The notes under the pieces are model-generated. The model did not search any database and was not told the DNA's origin. It saw nothing but the letters and a program-made list of their open reading frames with translations. A stretch of DNA of 37,638 bases from Neocallimastix lanati (nom. inval.) (lineage: Eukaryota > Neocallimastigomycota > Neocallimastigomycetes > Neocallimastigales > Neocallimastigaceae). Positions 24,888 through 37,638 of this stretch are shown here, piece by piece; position 1 is the first letter of the stretch, and every line of letters starts with the position of its first letter. The position numbers and the translations under genes were made by a program. The stretch is taken from positions 1 to 37,638 of the forward strand of contig JACVTC010000367.1 in assembly GCA_016946835.1 (NCBI GenBank). The letters run 5' to 3'.

Positions 24888-25480
24888 TTTTTTGTTTTTT
24901 TTTTGTTTTATTTATTTGTTTGTTTGCTTGTTTGTTTGTTTGTTTTTTATTGTTATTTTTTCAATTTGTTGCTAAATAATAAAATATTCAAAATTAATAG
25001 AATTAGAAGGGAAAATAATGAAATAAAAAAAAAAATAAAAATTATAAGAGATTATAAAATATATATTAATGAGAAGTTACATGAAATGATCATTAATGCT
25101 ATTATTGAATTTTGATGCTATTTTGTTAGATGATAGTAATATATAAACAGATAATAATAAATTTTTTTTTTTTTTATATTTCATAATAAATATATTATTT
25201 ATGCCTATGTCTATGTATTATTATTATTATTATTATTATTATTTTTTTTTTTTTTAAATATATTATATATGCCTATGCCTATGTCTATGTATTATTTTTT
25301 CTTTTTTTATTTCATGATAAATATATTATTTATGCTTATATCTTTTTTTTTTTTTTTTTTTTTTATTTTTATTTTTTTTTGCTTATTTGTAATTAAAAAA
25401 ATTTATAAAATTTTGAAGTCTTGTGGTTACATTTATAAATTAATTTTTAAATGATTAAAAAATTTTTTTTTTCTACTTCT
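24455..25480. other. AT-rich spacer with microsatellites
   Basis: No gene seen. Contains poly-T (about 24496-24523, 24852-24880), a (TTTG)n tract (about 24915-24945), A-rich sequence on the strand shown, and the degenerate repeat annotated next. The open frames at 24903-25115 and 25269-25454 are simple-sequence translations. Confidence 0.65.
25183..25345. repeat. degenerate tandem repeat, unit about 65 bp, three copies
   Basis: A segment of the form (TTTCAT-ATAA)ATATATTATTTATGC-CTATGTCTATGTATTATT occurs around 25183-25225, 25257-25295 and 25310-25345, separated by T-rich or (TTA)n filler. The third copy has GCTTATATC in place of GCCTATGTC. Confidence 0.65.
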
Positions 25481-25732
25481 ATGGTTTGTACCACCTTTAT
25501 TTTCAGCTTTCTTCCTTCAAGGCGTGGAAATAATAAGATAGTCACAACACTTCCATATGCTTTTTGCATAGGCTGTAATTGTCTCTGCTGGACTGCCTTA
25601 CTGAGTGTTCAGCATTAACGCTCTGACATGTATATTGCTCCTGAGAATTTTCTAGTATGCCATGCCTTTTCTCGGAGTACTTTTCCAGTTCCTAACTTCC
25701 CTTTGAAGCAAGGCCAGTATAACTTAACCTAA
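25481..25732 (+). other. GC-rich island with near-open 84-codon frame, unknown
   Basis: An abrupt 250-bp block of about 40-45% GC (by eye) within surroundings of more than 85% AT. One + frame starts with ATG at 25481, gives 45 codons (MVCTTFIFSFLPSRRGNNKI..., including the Cys-rich CIGCNCLCW), meets TAA at 25616-25618, then continues open for 37 more codons (...NFLVCHAFSRSTFPVPNF...) to TAA at 25730-25732. The block's edges nearly coincide with the frame's edges. I recognise no domain. It may be a coding relic (transposon or transferred gene), a non-coding repeat such as an LTR fragment, or a structured RNA. It is not called as a gene. Confidence 0.4.
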
Positions 25733-26499
25733 ATGAAATATGTACTAGCATCATATAAATGACTAAAGTATATTTAATATTTACTTCATAAACCCAATTG
25801 GTCATTCTTATTAATAATAATTAATGGCTAATATGGGTAATGAATTTTTAATGAAAATTATATAAAATCAAAAAGATATATAACAATAAAATAATTATTA
25901 TCTTTAATTATATCGTATATAAATATATACTCTACCTTTATTATGGTTTATCATATGAAGATAAATCATCACAAAATATCAAAATAAAATATTTTATGAT
26001 ATTAAAATGAAATTATATAGAAGAAACTCAAAGATTTTAATTGAAATTATAATTTTTTTTATTAAATATAAGCAAAGACAAATTTAAATTTCTTTTGATA
26101 AACAAATTTTTTAATGGAAAAATTCATAAAAAACTCACAAATTACTTCAAAAATCCAAATCCAATAATTTAGGTATAACTAAAATTCAGAAAAAATTCAA
26201 ATTTAACCAATATTAAATATATCATCCATAGCTCTCACGATATATCTTATATGCTAAATAGCCCCAGTACTATTAGGAGAAATATATAATTAAGCGGTTA
26301 CGATGCGTATTACTGCAATATAAATATACTATATATATAATTTTTTCTGTCCTAAATCTTAATAACTATTATGGTAATAACCAAAAAATAATATCTAAAA
26401 AATAATAAATCTCAACGATAACAAAATAAACAAAGCATCATATGAAAATAAAACAAAAAAGGAAAGTAAAAATATGAATGTATGAATTGTGTGATATTG
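25733..26499. other. spacer, possibly upstream copia-derived sequence
   Basis: No gene seen. GC is slightly higher than elsewhere at 26230-26310 (GCTCTCACGATATATC, AGCCCCAGTACTATTAGG, GCGGTTACGATGCG), which may be an LTR or other part of the copia relic that follows, but no frame or repeat supports this directly. Confidence 0.45.
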
Positions 26500-27240
26500 A
26501 CTACTCAAGATGATCATTTGTAACGATGGGCCAACACTGATCAATTACTATATCATCTAATAGGGGATCTTTCATATATATTCAAATTGAAAGATTTAGA
26601 GAAAATTGAACAAAGGATAGACTTAAACAAAGTAATTCATACTAAAACTTTAAATTATTCACTTTATTATATATTTTGGGATTCAAATTTCGTTGATAAC
26701 AATTTTACAAGAAAATCAACTTCGGAATATATATTTACTATAGAAAGAAGTCCTATATCATGGAGATCGACAATTCAAAAAAAGTGTAATATATTCAGCA
26801 ACAAAAACCATATAAGTAAGTATAAAAAGTTATATATTCTGCTTTTGTTGTTGAATATGTTCAAAAAACGAAACAAAACAAAACAGAAGGAATTGACAAT
26901 ATACCAAACAAAAAGATTGATAATAATAAAAATTATATAAATTTACAGTAGACACAAGAAAATAAGTAATATATATATTTTGAAGAAAAGAATTAAGAGA
27001 TAATAAATAAAATTACCATATAATGTATTAAATAAGTTGATAATAATAAAAACCATGGATTTACTGTAGACACAAAAAAATAAGAAATATATATATTTTG
27101 AAGAAAAGAATTAAGAAATAATAAATAAAATTACCACATAATAAGTTGATGGAAAATCCATTAACAAAAATGCGTATCCAGAAAATTAACTATTTTCCTA
27201 GCTTTACTAAGGTGATGTATAAAATTTGAAGGAACAAAGG
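26500..27240 (+). mobile_element. decayed Ty1/copia pol 3' end (RNase H region)
   Basis: An open stretch (26587-26940) includes DSNFVDNNFTRKSTSEYIF followed by TIERSPISWRSTIQKKC, the copia RNase H signature normally written YSDADWAG-D..TRKSTSGYIF...PISW.SKKQ. Upstream, HL-RWANTDQLLYHLIGDLS (about 26510-26570) fits the H-W-A-L-R-YLKG block. Downstream, TRK-VIYIF-RKELRDNK (about 26950-27005) fits TKHIDIRYHFIRE, and MENPLTKMRIQKINYF (about 27149-27196) fits the C-terminal ADPLTK motif. Stops and frameshifts make it non-functional. The TKHI-like segment is duplicated (see the 120-bp repeat). Confidence 0.75.
26915..27145. repeat. 120-bp tandem duplication within the copia relic
   Basis: Two copies start at about 26915 and 27035 (TTGATAATAATAAAAA...), 120 bases apart and over 90% alike: both contain AGACACAA(G/A)AAAATAAG, ATATATATATTTTGAAGAA, AAGAATTAAGA and AAATAAAATTACCA. 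The second copy is about 11 bases shorter near its end, and a further unit begins with AGTTGATGG at about 27144. Confidence 0.85.
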
Positions 27241-27519
27241 TAATCGAGAACATTTTAATTAATTGATTTTATATAAGTTATCATGTTATTATTTATGACT
27301 TTTTTTCCAAATTTTATTAGTTACATATTATTTAATTAAATAATAAATGATAATAAAAGAAAAAAGAAATTACATGAATATTAATAAAAAAAAATAAAAA
27401 AAAAAAGCAATGAAAGTATTAAACTTAAAACTTTAAAAGTATTTTCAGGTAATAAAAATAAAAGGATAATAGATGAATTAAAGAATTTTTTTTTATTTTC
27501 ATTTTTTTTAGAATGGGAT
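27241..27519. other. AT-rich spacer between copia relic and GC island
   Basis: Nothing recognised. A-rich, with no open frame or repeat of note. Confidence 0.5.
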
Positions 27520-27900
27520 TAATGAGAAAATGAGAAGGGAGGATAACCCTAGGGCCTCCGGTCTCTCCCTTAAACGTATCAGACTCTTATCTTTGCCATA
27601 CCGCTTCAGAGTCGGCGTAGACCTCTCTCAAGGTAAGGCGAATATGAAAGGCATTTTCTATATGCCGGTTTATACGCCGGGCTTCGTTTTAGTGATCTCT
27701 TGAACCATCATTGAGGGAGGAATTACTACACTAAACCTTTCTTAGATCAAGTGTCTCTCTTCACTAGCAATTATATAGTCTAGTATTAGGAATACTTACT
27801 ATGGTGAGAGAATCCCAACTTCATTTATAGGGAAAAACATCCTTAGGAGGATGAATATCGTCCAATACAAATTCAGGAGGTAATCACGGGATCTATCCAG
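27520..27900. other. 380-bp GC-rich island with 57-codon ORF, unknown
   Basis: A sharply bounded block of about 43-48% GC (by eye) flanked by near-pure A/T. On the + strand an ATG at 27530 opens a 57-aa basic frame, MRREDNPRASGLSLKRIRLL..., with TGA at 27701-27703. After this stop the same frame continues with further stops, so the island is not one gene. Its beginning (ACCCTAGGGCCTCCGGTCTCTC) vaguely resembles the GC pocket upstream of the LINE (ACCTAGGCCAAAGGCCTCTC at 14222). It may be a transposable-element untranslated region or LTR, or a structured RNA. No tRNA, snRNA or rRNA signature was recognised. Confidence 0.4.
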
Positions 27901-28050
27901 TTTATCTTCAATGATATTAAAATAAGAATTAATTTATTTTAATAAAATTTACCCTAAATTTAAAATTTTATTATTTAAGTAAAATTATTTTTAAATAAAA
28001 ATGAATATATTTAGATAATATGCTTATTTAAATATATTCGCAAAAAAAAA

Positions 28051-28083
<33 letters not shown>

Positions 28084-28449
28084 AAATAAAATAAAATCAA
28101 TAAAATCCTTTTATTAATTAACTTTAAAAATTATAATACATAAATATATTATTGATTTATAGTTTTGTTTTATCATATTTTATTAAATAAGAATCTCAAA
28201 ATATTCATATTTAAAAAATATATATATAAGCTAAAAATAAATAAAATTTATAGACCATAATAGATGGATGGAACAATTAGAGAGAGTTATATTTATAAAG
28301 TAAATAATTAATTAAATGATTTAAAATATATATTTATGAACTATTTATTCATTATTTTCTAATTTTTTTTTTTTTTTTTTTTTTATTTTTTATTTAGAGT
28401 TATTGTACTTTTTTCTTTTTCTTTACATTGACAATAATAATAATAAGAA
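27901..28449. promoter_or_regulatory. upstream region of the lysin gene
   Basis: AT-rich, with a poly-A tract (about 28040-28080), AGTTATATTTATAAA (28286-28300; a TATA-like box 150 bp before the ATG), a poly-T tract (about 28364-28383) and a pyrimidine-rich segment (TTTTTTCTTTTTCTTTACATTG) ending about 20 bases before ATG. This is where the promoter should lie. No specific factor site is identified. Confidence 0.4.
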
Positions 28450-29526
28450 ATGAATTATTATCCAAAATATTTATATCAAGGAACTATTAATTTATTATTC
28501 CTATTCATTTCTTTTGTTTCTTCTTACACTCTTTTAAAGCAGGGAAGTTCTGGAACAAATGTTAAAAATATTCAATTACGATTATTAGAGTTAGGTTATT
28601 CCTGTGGTCCAGAAGGAGCCAGTGGAAACTATGATCGAGGTACTACCTTTGCGGTATATGCCTTCCAACAAGTAAATAATATAGGAAAAACTGGAATAGC
28701 TGATAAAAATACTCAAACACTTCTTTTTAATAAATATGCCAAAAAAAATAATGTAAATGGTGAGGAAACTTTGGCTGTTTTCAAAGCTAATATAACTACT
28801 TTATCTCAAGGAGATATAGGTAGTCTGGTAGAACGAACTCAAGTTCGTTTATCACTTTTAGGTTATGATTGTGGAAAAATAGATGGTTATTTTGGAAATA
28901 AAACGGTAACTTGTGTTCAAGCTTTCCAACAAAAAAATAAGCTCCCCGTTCTTAAATCTCTTGATGAAACTACCTATAAAAAACTATTTTATCGTCAAGC
29001 CATTCCTAACTTCCCAGAAAATTTACCATTACCTAATGAAGATATTATTCATTTTGTTAATATTGCGTTAGGTGAATATAGTTATAAACCTCTCTACCCA
29101 AAGGGTAATAATTTTTCTAAATTCGGAGCTTGGTACGGTACAAATCCTGCACCTTGGTGTTGTATTTTCGTATCCTGGGTAGCTAATGAAAACCAAAGTG
29201 TTAGCAAACATTTACTTCTTGAAGAGGCATCTGTTGACGCCGTCAAAGAATCTTACATTAAAGCAGGCCGTTTCGTTCCAAAGGGTGATTATCGTCCAGA
29301 ATATGGTGATTTAATTTTCTTTAAATATTTATTAGGTCATATTGGTATTGTTGTTGGAACCGATGATAAATATGTCTATACTATTGAAGGAAATTCACAT
29401 AATCAAGCTAGAACAGTTAAGCGTATGGTATCCTATCGTAATTTTCCTTTAAACTATCCCAGTATTATGGGTTATGGTCGTAACTATAGTGGTCATCCAG
29501 GTTATGCTATGCCTCTTAAAAATTAA
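28450..29526 (+). CDS. secreted peptidoglycan hydrolase: two PG_binding_1 domains plus CHAP-type Cys-His peptidase, 358 aa
   Basis: Intronless gene with ATG at 28450 and TAA at 29524-29526. The N terminus has a hydrophobic stretch (residues about 12-25, INLLFLFISFVSS), read as a secretion signal. Two peptidoglycan-binding repeats follow: about 30-95 (VKNIQLRLLELGYSCG...TFAVYAFQQ..) and about 118-180 (RTQVRLSLLGYDCGKIDGYFG...CVQAFQQ). Residues about 197-325 form a CHAP/NlpC-P60-like amidase-endopeptidase: APWCCIFVSW holds the probable nucleophile Cys237 (with Cys238 adjacent), GHIGIVVG gives His297, and the third polar residue is in IEGNS (Glu313 or Asn315). Such proteins cleave peptide bonds or the amide link of bacterial cell walls. 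The fungal wall has no peptidoglycan, so an extracellular antibacterial or bacterial-digestion role is inferred. The architecture is typical of Firmicutes lysins and suggests horizontal transfer, followed by codon adaptation to AT-rich host usage. The C-terminal 15 residues are unassigned. Confidence 0.88.
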   Translation: MNYYPKYLYQGTINLLFLFISFVSSYTLLKQGSSGTNVKNIQLRLLELGYSCGPEGASGNYDRGTTFAVYAFQQVNNIGKTGIADKNTQTLLFNKYAKKNNVNGEETLAVFKANITTLSQGDIGSLVERTQVRLSLLGYDCGKIDGYFGNKTVTCVQAFQQKNKLPVLKSLDETTYKKLFYRQAIPNFPENLPLPNEDIIHFVNIALGEYSYKPLYPKGNNFSKFGAWYGTNPAPWCCIFVSWVANENQSVSKHLLLEEASVDAVKESYIKAGRFVPKGDYRPEYGDLIFFKYLLGHIGIVVGTDDKYVYTIEGNSHNQARTVKRMVSYRNFPLNYPSIMGYGRNYSGHPGYAMPLKN

Positions 29527-30416
29527 AATAAAAATAAAAATTAAGCAATAATTATTATTAAAAGATCATTATAAAATATATTAAATATAATATTAATAAT
29601 ATGAGAAAAAAAATTAATTATCATCTTATTTAATTATGTAAATATTATTCTATTTATTTGAAAATAAATGTTAATTTTTTTTTTTTTTTTGTTATTTATA
29701 ATATCATAATAGAAATATATGTAATTTAATTTAACAAATTTAAAAAAATAATAAAAAAATTTTTTTTTTCGTACAAAATTTATTAAATTTTATTGTAGTT
29801 TCTACAAATACATTACAATTACATAATGAAATGTATCTGAAGAAAATTTTTAAATATATGTACGTTAATAAAAATACAATGATTTATAATTCAATTATTA
29901 AAAAATAATTAAAAAAAAAAAAAAATTATTAAAAGCAATTTTTTTTTATTTCTTTTGGATTGATCATAATTATGTTAATCGTTTAAAATAGATAGTTCAT
30001 AAATATACAATACAATTAAATATTAAAAAAAAAAATATATGAATAAATAATTTATAAATATCATAAATATATAATATAATTAATATTAAAAAAAATTATA
30101 TGTAAAATAAATAATTTATAAATATCATAAATATATAACATAATTAAATATTAAAAAAAATATATATATGTAAAATATAAATATATAAAAAAATATACCA
30201 AAAATAGATAGTTATAAATATATAATTTAATATTAATATAAAATATTTATCTAAATTATTTTATTATATTGAATCTGTACTTTATTCTAACATTTACTTT
30301 TAGTTTATAACATTTAATTAAATATTAAAGTAGAATATTAAAAATAAAATAATATTAATATAGTAATAATTAAAAAAAATTGAAAATTTTATTTTTTTAA
30401 TTAAGAGAGGGGTTTT
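29527..30416. other. AT-rich spacer downstream of the lysin gene
   Basis: No gene seen. Contains repeated AAATATATAA-TATAATTAA-TATTAAAAAAAA blocks (about 30000-30190, roughly 65-bp period, three degenerate copies) and homopolymers. Confidence 0.6.
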
Positions 30417-31270
30417 ATAATGTTGATACCAACGAAAAAAACCTTAATGATAATAATTTTTAATTGAACGGGTGGTTTATTCAGAGAACACTCATATTAT
30501 TGTTAGTAATCCTGAAATATTGGAAAATAAAAAAATTAAAAAGTACTATTATTAATTTTCTTAATAACAAAATAAATAATCCAAATATTTCTAGTAAATT
30601 AAAAATAAAAATAAAAATTGGACCAGAAATATTAAACATAGATGAGGTAATATTATTCAAGAATGGTCTATATGTTGATGACATGGTTATTATAGGTATT
30701 AATGATAATATTCAAAATACAATTAGAAAAATTAAGAAATTATACACTATTTCTAAAGTAGAAGAAATTGATAGTATATTAAGTATAAAAATCATAAAAA
30801 CAAACCAGTGTGAATATACTATGAACTAATCCAAATATTTATTAACTAAATTAAAAGAATATAATATTGCGTAAGAAAAAAGCAATTATTCAGATATAAC
30901 AAACTATGATAAGAATAAACCTGAAATAGATCCTAATAAGTACAGATCAGCTATATAGGGTCTTTAATCCACTTAGCAAGATGTACAAGACCAATATATC
31001 AGTGAAACAATAAGCTAATTATCCATGAAAAGAAATAATCCAACTATCAAAGACTTGGAAAATGGTATTAAATGTTCTAAAGCAATTAAATAAAGCAAAA
31101 ATTTTATTTCTTAAAATTTGATAATAAAGAGGACATTGTTGCATATTCAGAGACAAGTTTTGGACTAAAGTATGATGAGAATAATTCAACATCAACCCCT
31201 GGATATATAATATATATAGGATGTGCTACCGTTTGTTGGAAATCAAAAAAAAATATTAATACTAAAACAA
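30417..31270 (+). mobile_element. decayed Ty1/copia pol: RT with YVDD, then RNase H
   Basis: The open stretch 30464-30829 contains VILFKNGLYVDDMVIIGIND, with the reverse-transcriptase catalytic motif YVDD intact at 30671-30682, followed by IDSILSIKI and, after ATGAACTAA, the N-Q/-SKYLLTKLKEYN segment typical of copia RT. Further on, across stops and frameshifts: PEIDPNKYRSAI (about 30920-30955; the PYRSAIG block), NNPTIKDLENGIKC (about 31034-31076) and YSETSFGLKYDENNSTSTPGY (about 31143-31205) then IGCATVCWKSKKN, equivalent to SDADWAGD...STSGY...ISWKSKKQ. It is a dead fragment with stops at several points. It is more complete than the copia relic at 26500-27240 but diverged from it, so the two are separate insertions or families. 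Confidence 0.78.
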
Positions 31271-35857
<4,587 letters not shown>

Positions 35858-36633
35858 AGTCAAAAATACAATAATTCGAAATTATAAATCATTGTATTAT
35901 TATATAATATTCTATAAATATTATCTATATAAACATTAAAACAGAACAATAAAACAAAACAAAAAAAATTATATTTATATAAATATATATATGTATAAAA
36001 ATAATAGTAATAATAGCAATTCACTTCATAGTAAAATAAGAATTTTATAATTAAATTTAAATTATTATAAAATGATATAATAAAAAAAAAAAAAAAAATG
36101 CAATTAAAATTAAATAAAAATAAATAATAAATCATAAAAAATAATAATAATAATTTGAGTGAATATTTATATTTGATATCTTCTTAATTGTTTATATTTA
36201 TAAAATATTTTATATAGTATATATCAAACAAATGTCAAAAAACGTTTATATATATATATATATATATTTGTAGAAAATAGTTATATATATATATAATTAT
36301 GATGAATATAATTCCAAAAGTCTCTAATGAAATAGATAAAAAATAAACAATAAAGTATTTATTTCTAACATTTATTAATTTATTATATATTATTCAATAA
36401 TCAATATAATTTTTTTTTTTTTTTTATTAATATTAAATTAAAACTGATACGAGATCCAAAATTTATTATATTTATTTTATTTATTACTTTATCTAATTCG
36501 AATATTTGATTATTTGAGTTTTATAAGACATATAAATTATTATTAATAATTTAATATTCTATAAATAATTTTAATTAATAACAAAAAAAAAAAAAAATAG
36601 GAAAAAAAAAAAAGGAAAAACCTTTGCAGTTTC

Positions 36634-36673
<40 letters not shown>

Positions 36674-37348
36674 CTTTTTTTTTCATATAAAACATTTAAG
36701 AAACATTCTATACAAATATCAAAAATTATTTAAAGTTTTAAATACTAATATTATATATATAAATTTAATATATATATATAGTTGTTATATTATATATTAC
36801 TATTTTTTCTTTTTTTTCTTAAAGAAAGCATTTGATTTTTATATTATTTCATTAATTATTATTTTCTATTTTAAATAATTTAAAAAGTTTAATTTTTTTA
36901 AATTAAATTTATATATATTTTTTTTAATTTTTCATTTTTTTTTTTTTTTTGACTATTTAAATTAATTATATTTTAATTAACTGTATAAAAATTTTTAATT
37001 ACTTGATTCTTCTTAAATAAATGATTATTGCATATTTAATTAAATATATTAATTTTTAATATCTAAATTTTTAATATAATATTATATTTTTTAATTTATA
37101 AAATAAAAAAATAAAAAACAAAATAAAAAAAAAAAACAAAATAAAAGATATTAAAGTATAAACAATTTATTCCATAATTATATTAATTTTTTATTATTAT
37201 TTTGTTAATACTTTTTTATTGTTCATTCCATTTATATAAATATATATACATATATATTTATATAAAGAAAGAAGAACATAAATAATATAGAAAAGAAAAC
37301 TTTTATAAAAAAAAATTAATTTAGTATAATAACTTATGAAAATACTTT

Positions 37349-37380
<32 letters not shown>

Positions 37381-37638
37381 GAAAAAGATAAAAATAATAA
37401 TAATTAATAATATCATTGAATATTATTACAAATAATAAATAAAATAAATATTCCATAATTAAAAAAAATAATAACATAATTATATATATATATATATATA
37501 TATATACAAATAATTAAAAATAAATATAAAAATAAAAAATTAAAAAAAAAAAAAAAAAATAAAAAAAAAAAAAAAAAAATTTAAATATTATAATAAACAA
37601 TTCATATATTTCTATATTATATATAACAATACAATTAA
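35858..37638. other. AT-rich spacer downstream of thioredoxin reductase
   Basis: No gene seen. Homopolymers (poly-T about 36639-36673, poly-A about 37353-37380), (AT)n (about 36249-36267, 37482-37505) and A-rich sequence to the end of the window. Open frames at 35860-36135 (minus) and 36624-36878 are translations of simple sequence. Confidence 0.65.

Noticed and set aside
24903-25115. 70-aa frame MFYLFVCLLVCLF... as a small membrane protein
   Set aside because: The hydrophobic start is the (TTTG)n microsatellite translated; the remainder is Lys/Ile/Asn simple sequence.
27695-27715. B-box-like GGTTCAAGAGATC on the minus strand of the GC island (RNA polymerase III gene)
   Set aside because: The second half does not match the B-box consensus and no A box or cloverleaf was found.
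36624-36878. 84-aa + frame starting in poly-T
   Set aside because: Poly-Phe from a T run followed by AT-rich random translation; no similarity or codon signal.

Overview
The window reads as nuclear DNA of a very AT-rich eukaryote, most likely an anaerobic gut (rumen) fungus of the Neocallimastigomycota. Evidence: by eye 85% or more A+T outside genes; hundreds of long poly-A/poly-T runs (one of 50 T at 16690-16739); short GTA...(T/A/C)AG introns; Asn-rich proteins with AAT-rich codons; a fungal-type low-molecular-weight thioredoxin reductase with a presequence-like leader; and an intronless, secreted, bacterial-type peptidoglycan hydrolase of the kind rumen fungi acquire from bacteria. A dictyostelid-like genome is the main alternative and cannot be excluded without searches.

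Layout. 1-7766: gene-free AT-rich DNA with microsatellites and one striking GC-containing hairpin (709-754). 7767-13003: a two-exon gene for a giant, low-complexity, probably disordered protein (1637 aa; intron 8032-8354). 13004-14100: AT/homopolymer spacer. 14101-18420: a transposon graveyard with a decayed LINE (APE endonuclease motifs, then the start of the reverse transcriptase) followed by a decayed Ty3/gypsy pol (RT, RNase H, integrase fragment). 18421-23707: AT-rich gene-free DNA with a 43-bp tandem repeat and a 60-nt pure pyrimidine tract. 23708-24454: a single-exon gene resembling the HAPSTR1/C16orf72 (DUF4588) family. 24455-28449: spacer with two unexplained GC-rich islands (25481-25732 and 27520-27900) and a decayed Ty1/copia pol 3' end. 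28450-29526: secreted protein with two peptidoglycan-binding domains and a CHAP-type Cys-His peptidase. 30417-31270: a second decayed Ty1/copia pol with an intact YVDD motif. 33450-35857: an eight-exon thioredoxin reductase, reconstructed here exon by exon, 413 aa from the first ATG or 322 aa from an internal ATG. 35858-37638: AT-rich spacer.

All supported genes and element relics lie on the + strand. The genes do not form a pathway or operon. Functional themes are redox homeostasis (thioredoxin reductase, possibly in the hydrogenosome), stress signalling (HAPSTR1-like) and interaction with bacteria (PGB-CHAP lysin). I found no tRNA, rRNA or CRISPR array. The least explained sequences are the two GC islands and the short hairpin; the most biologically interesting gene is the secreted lysin.
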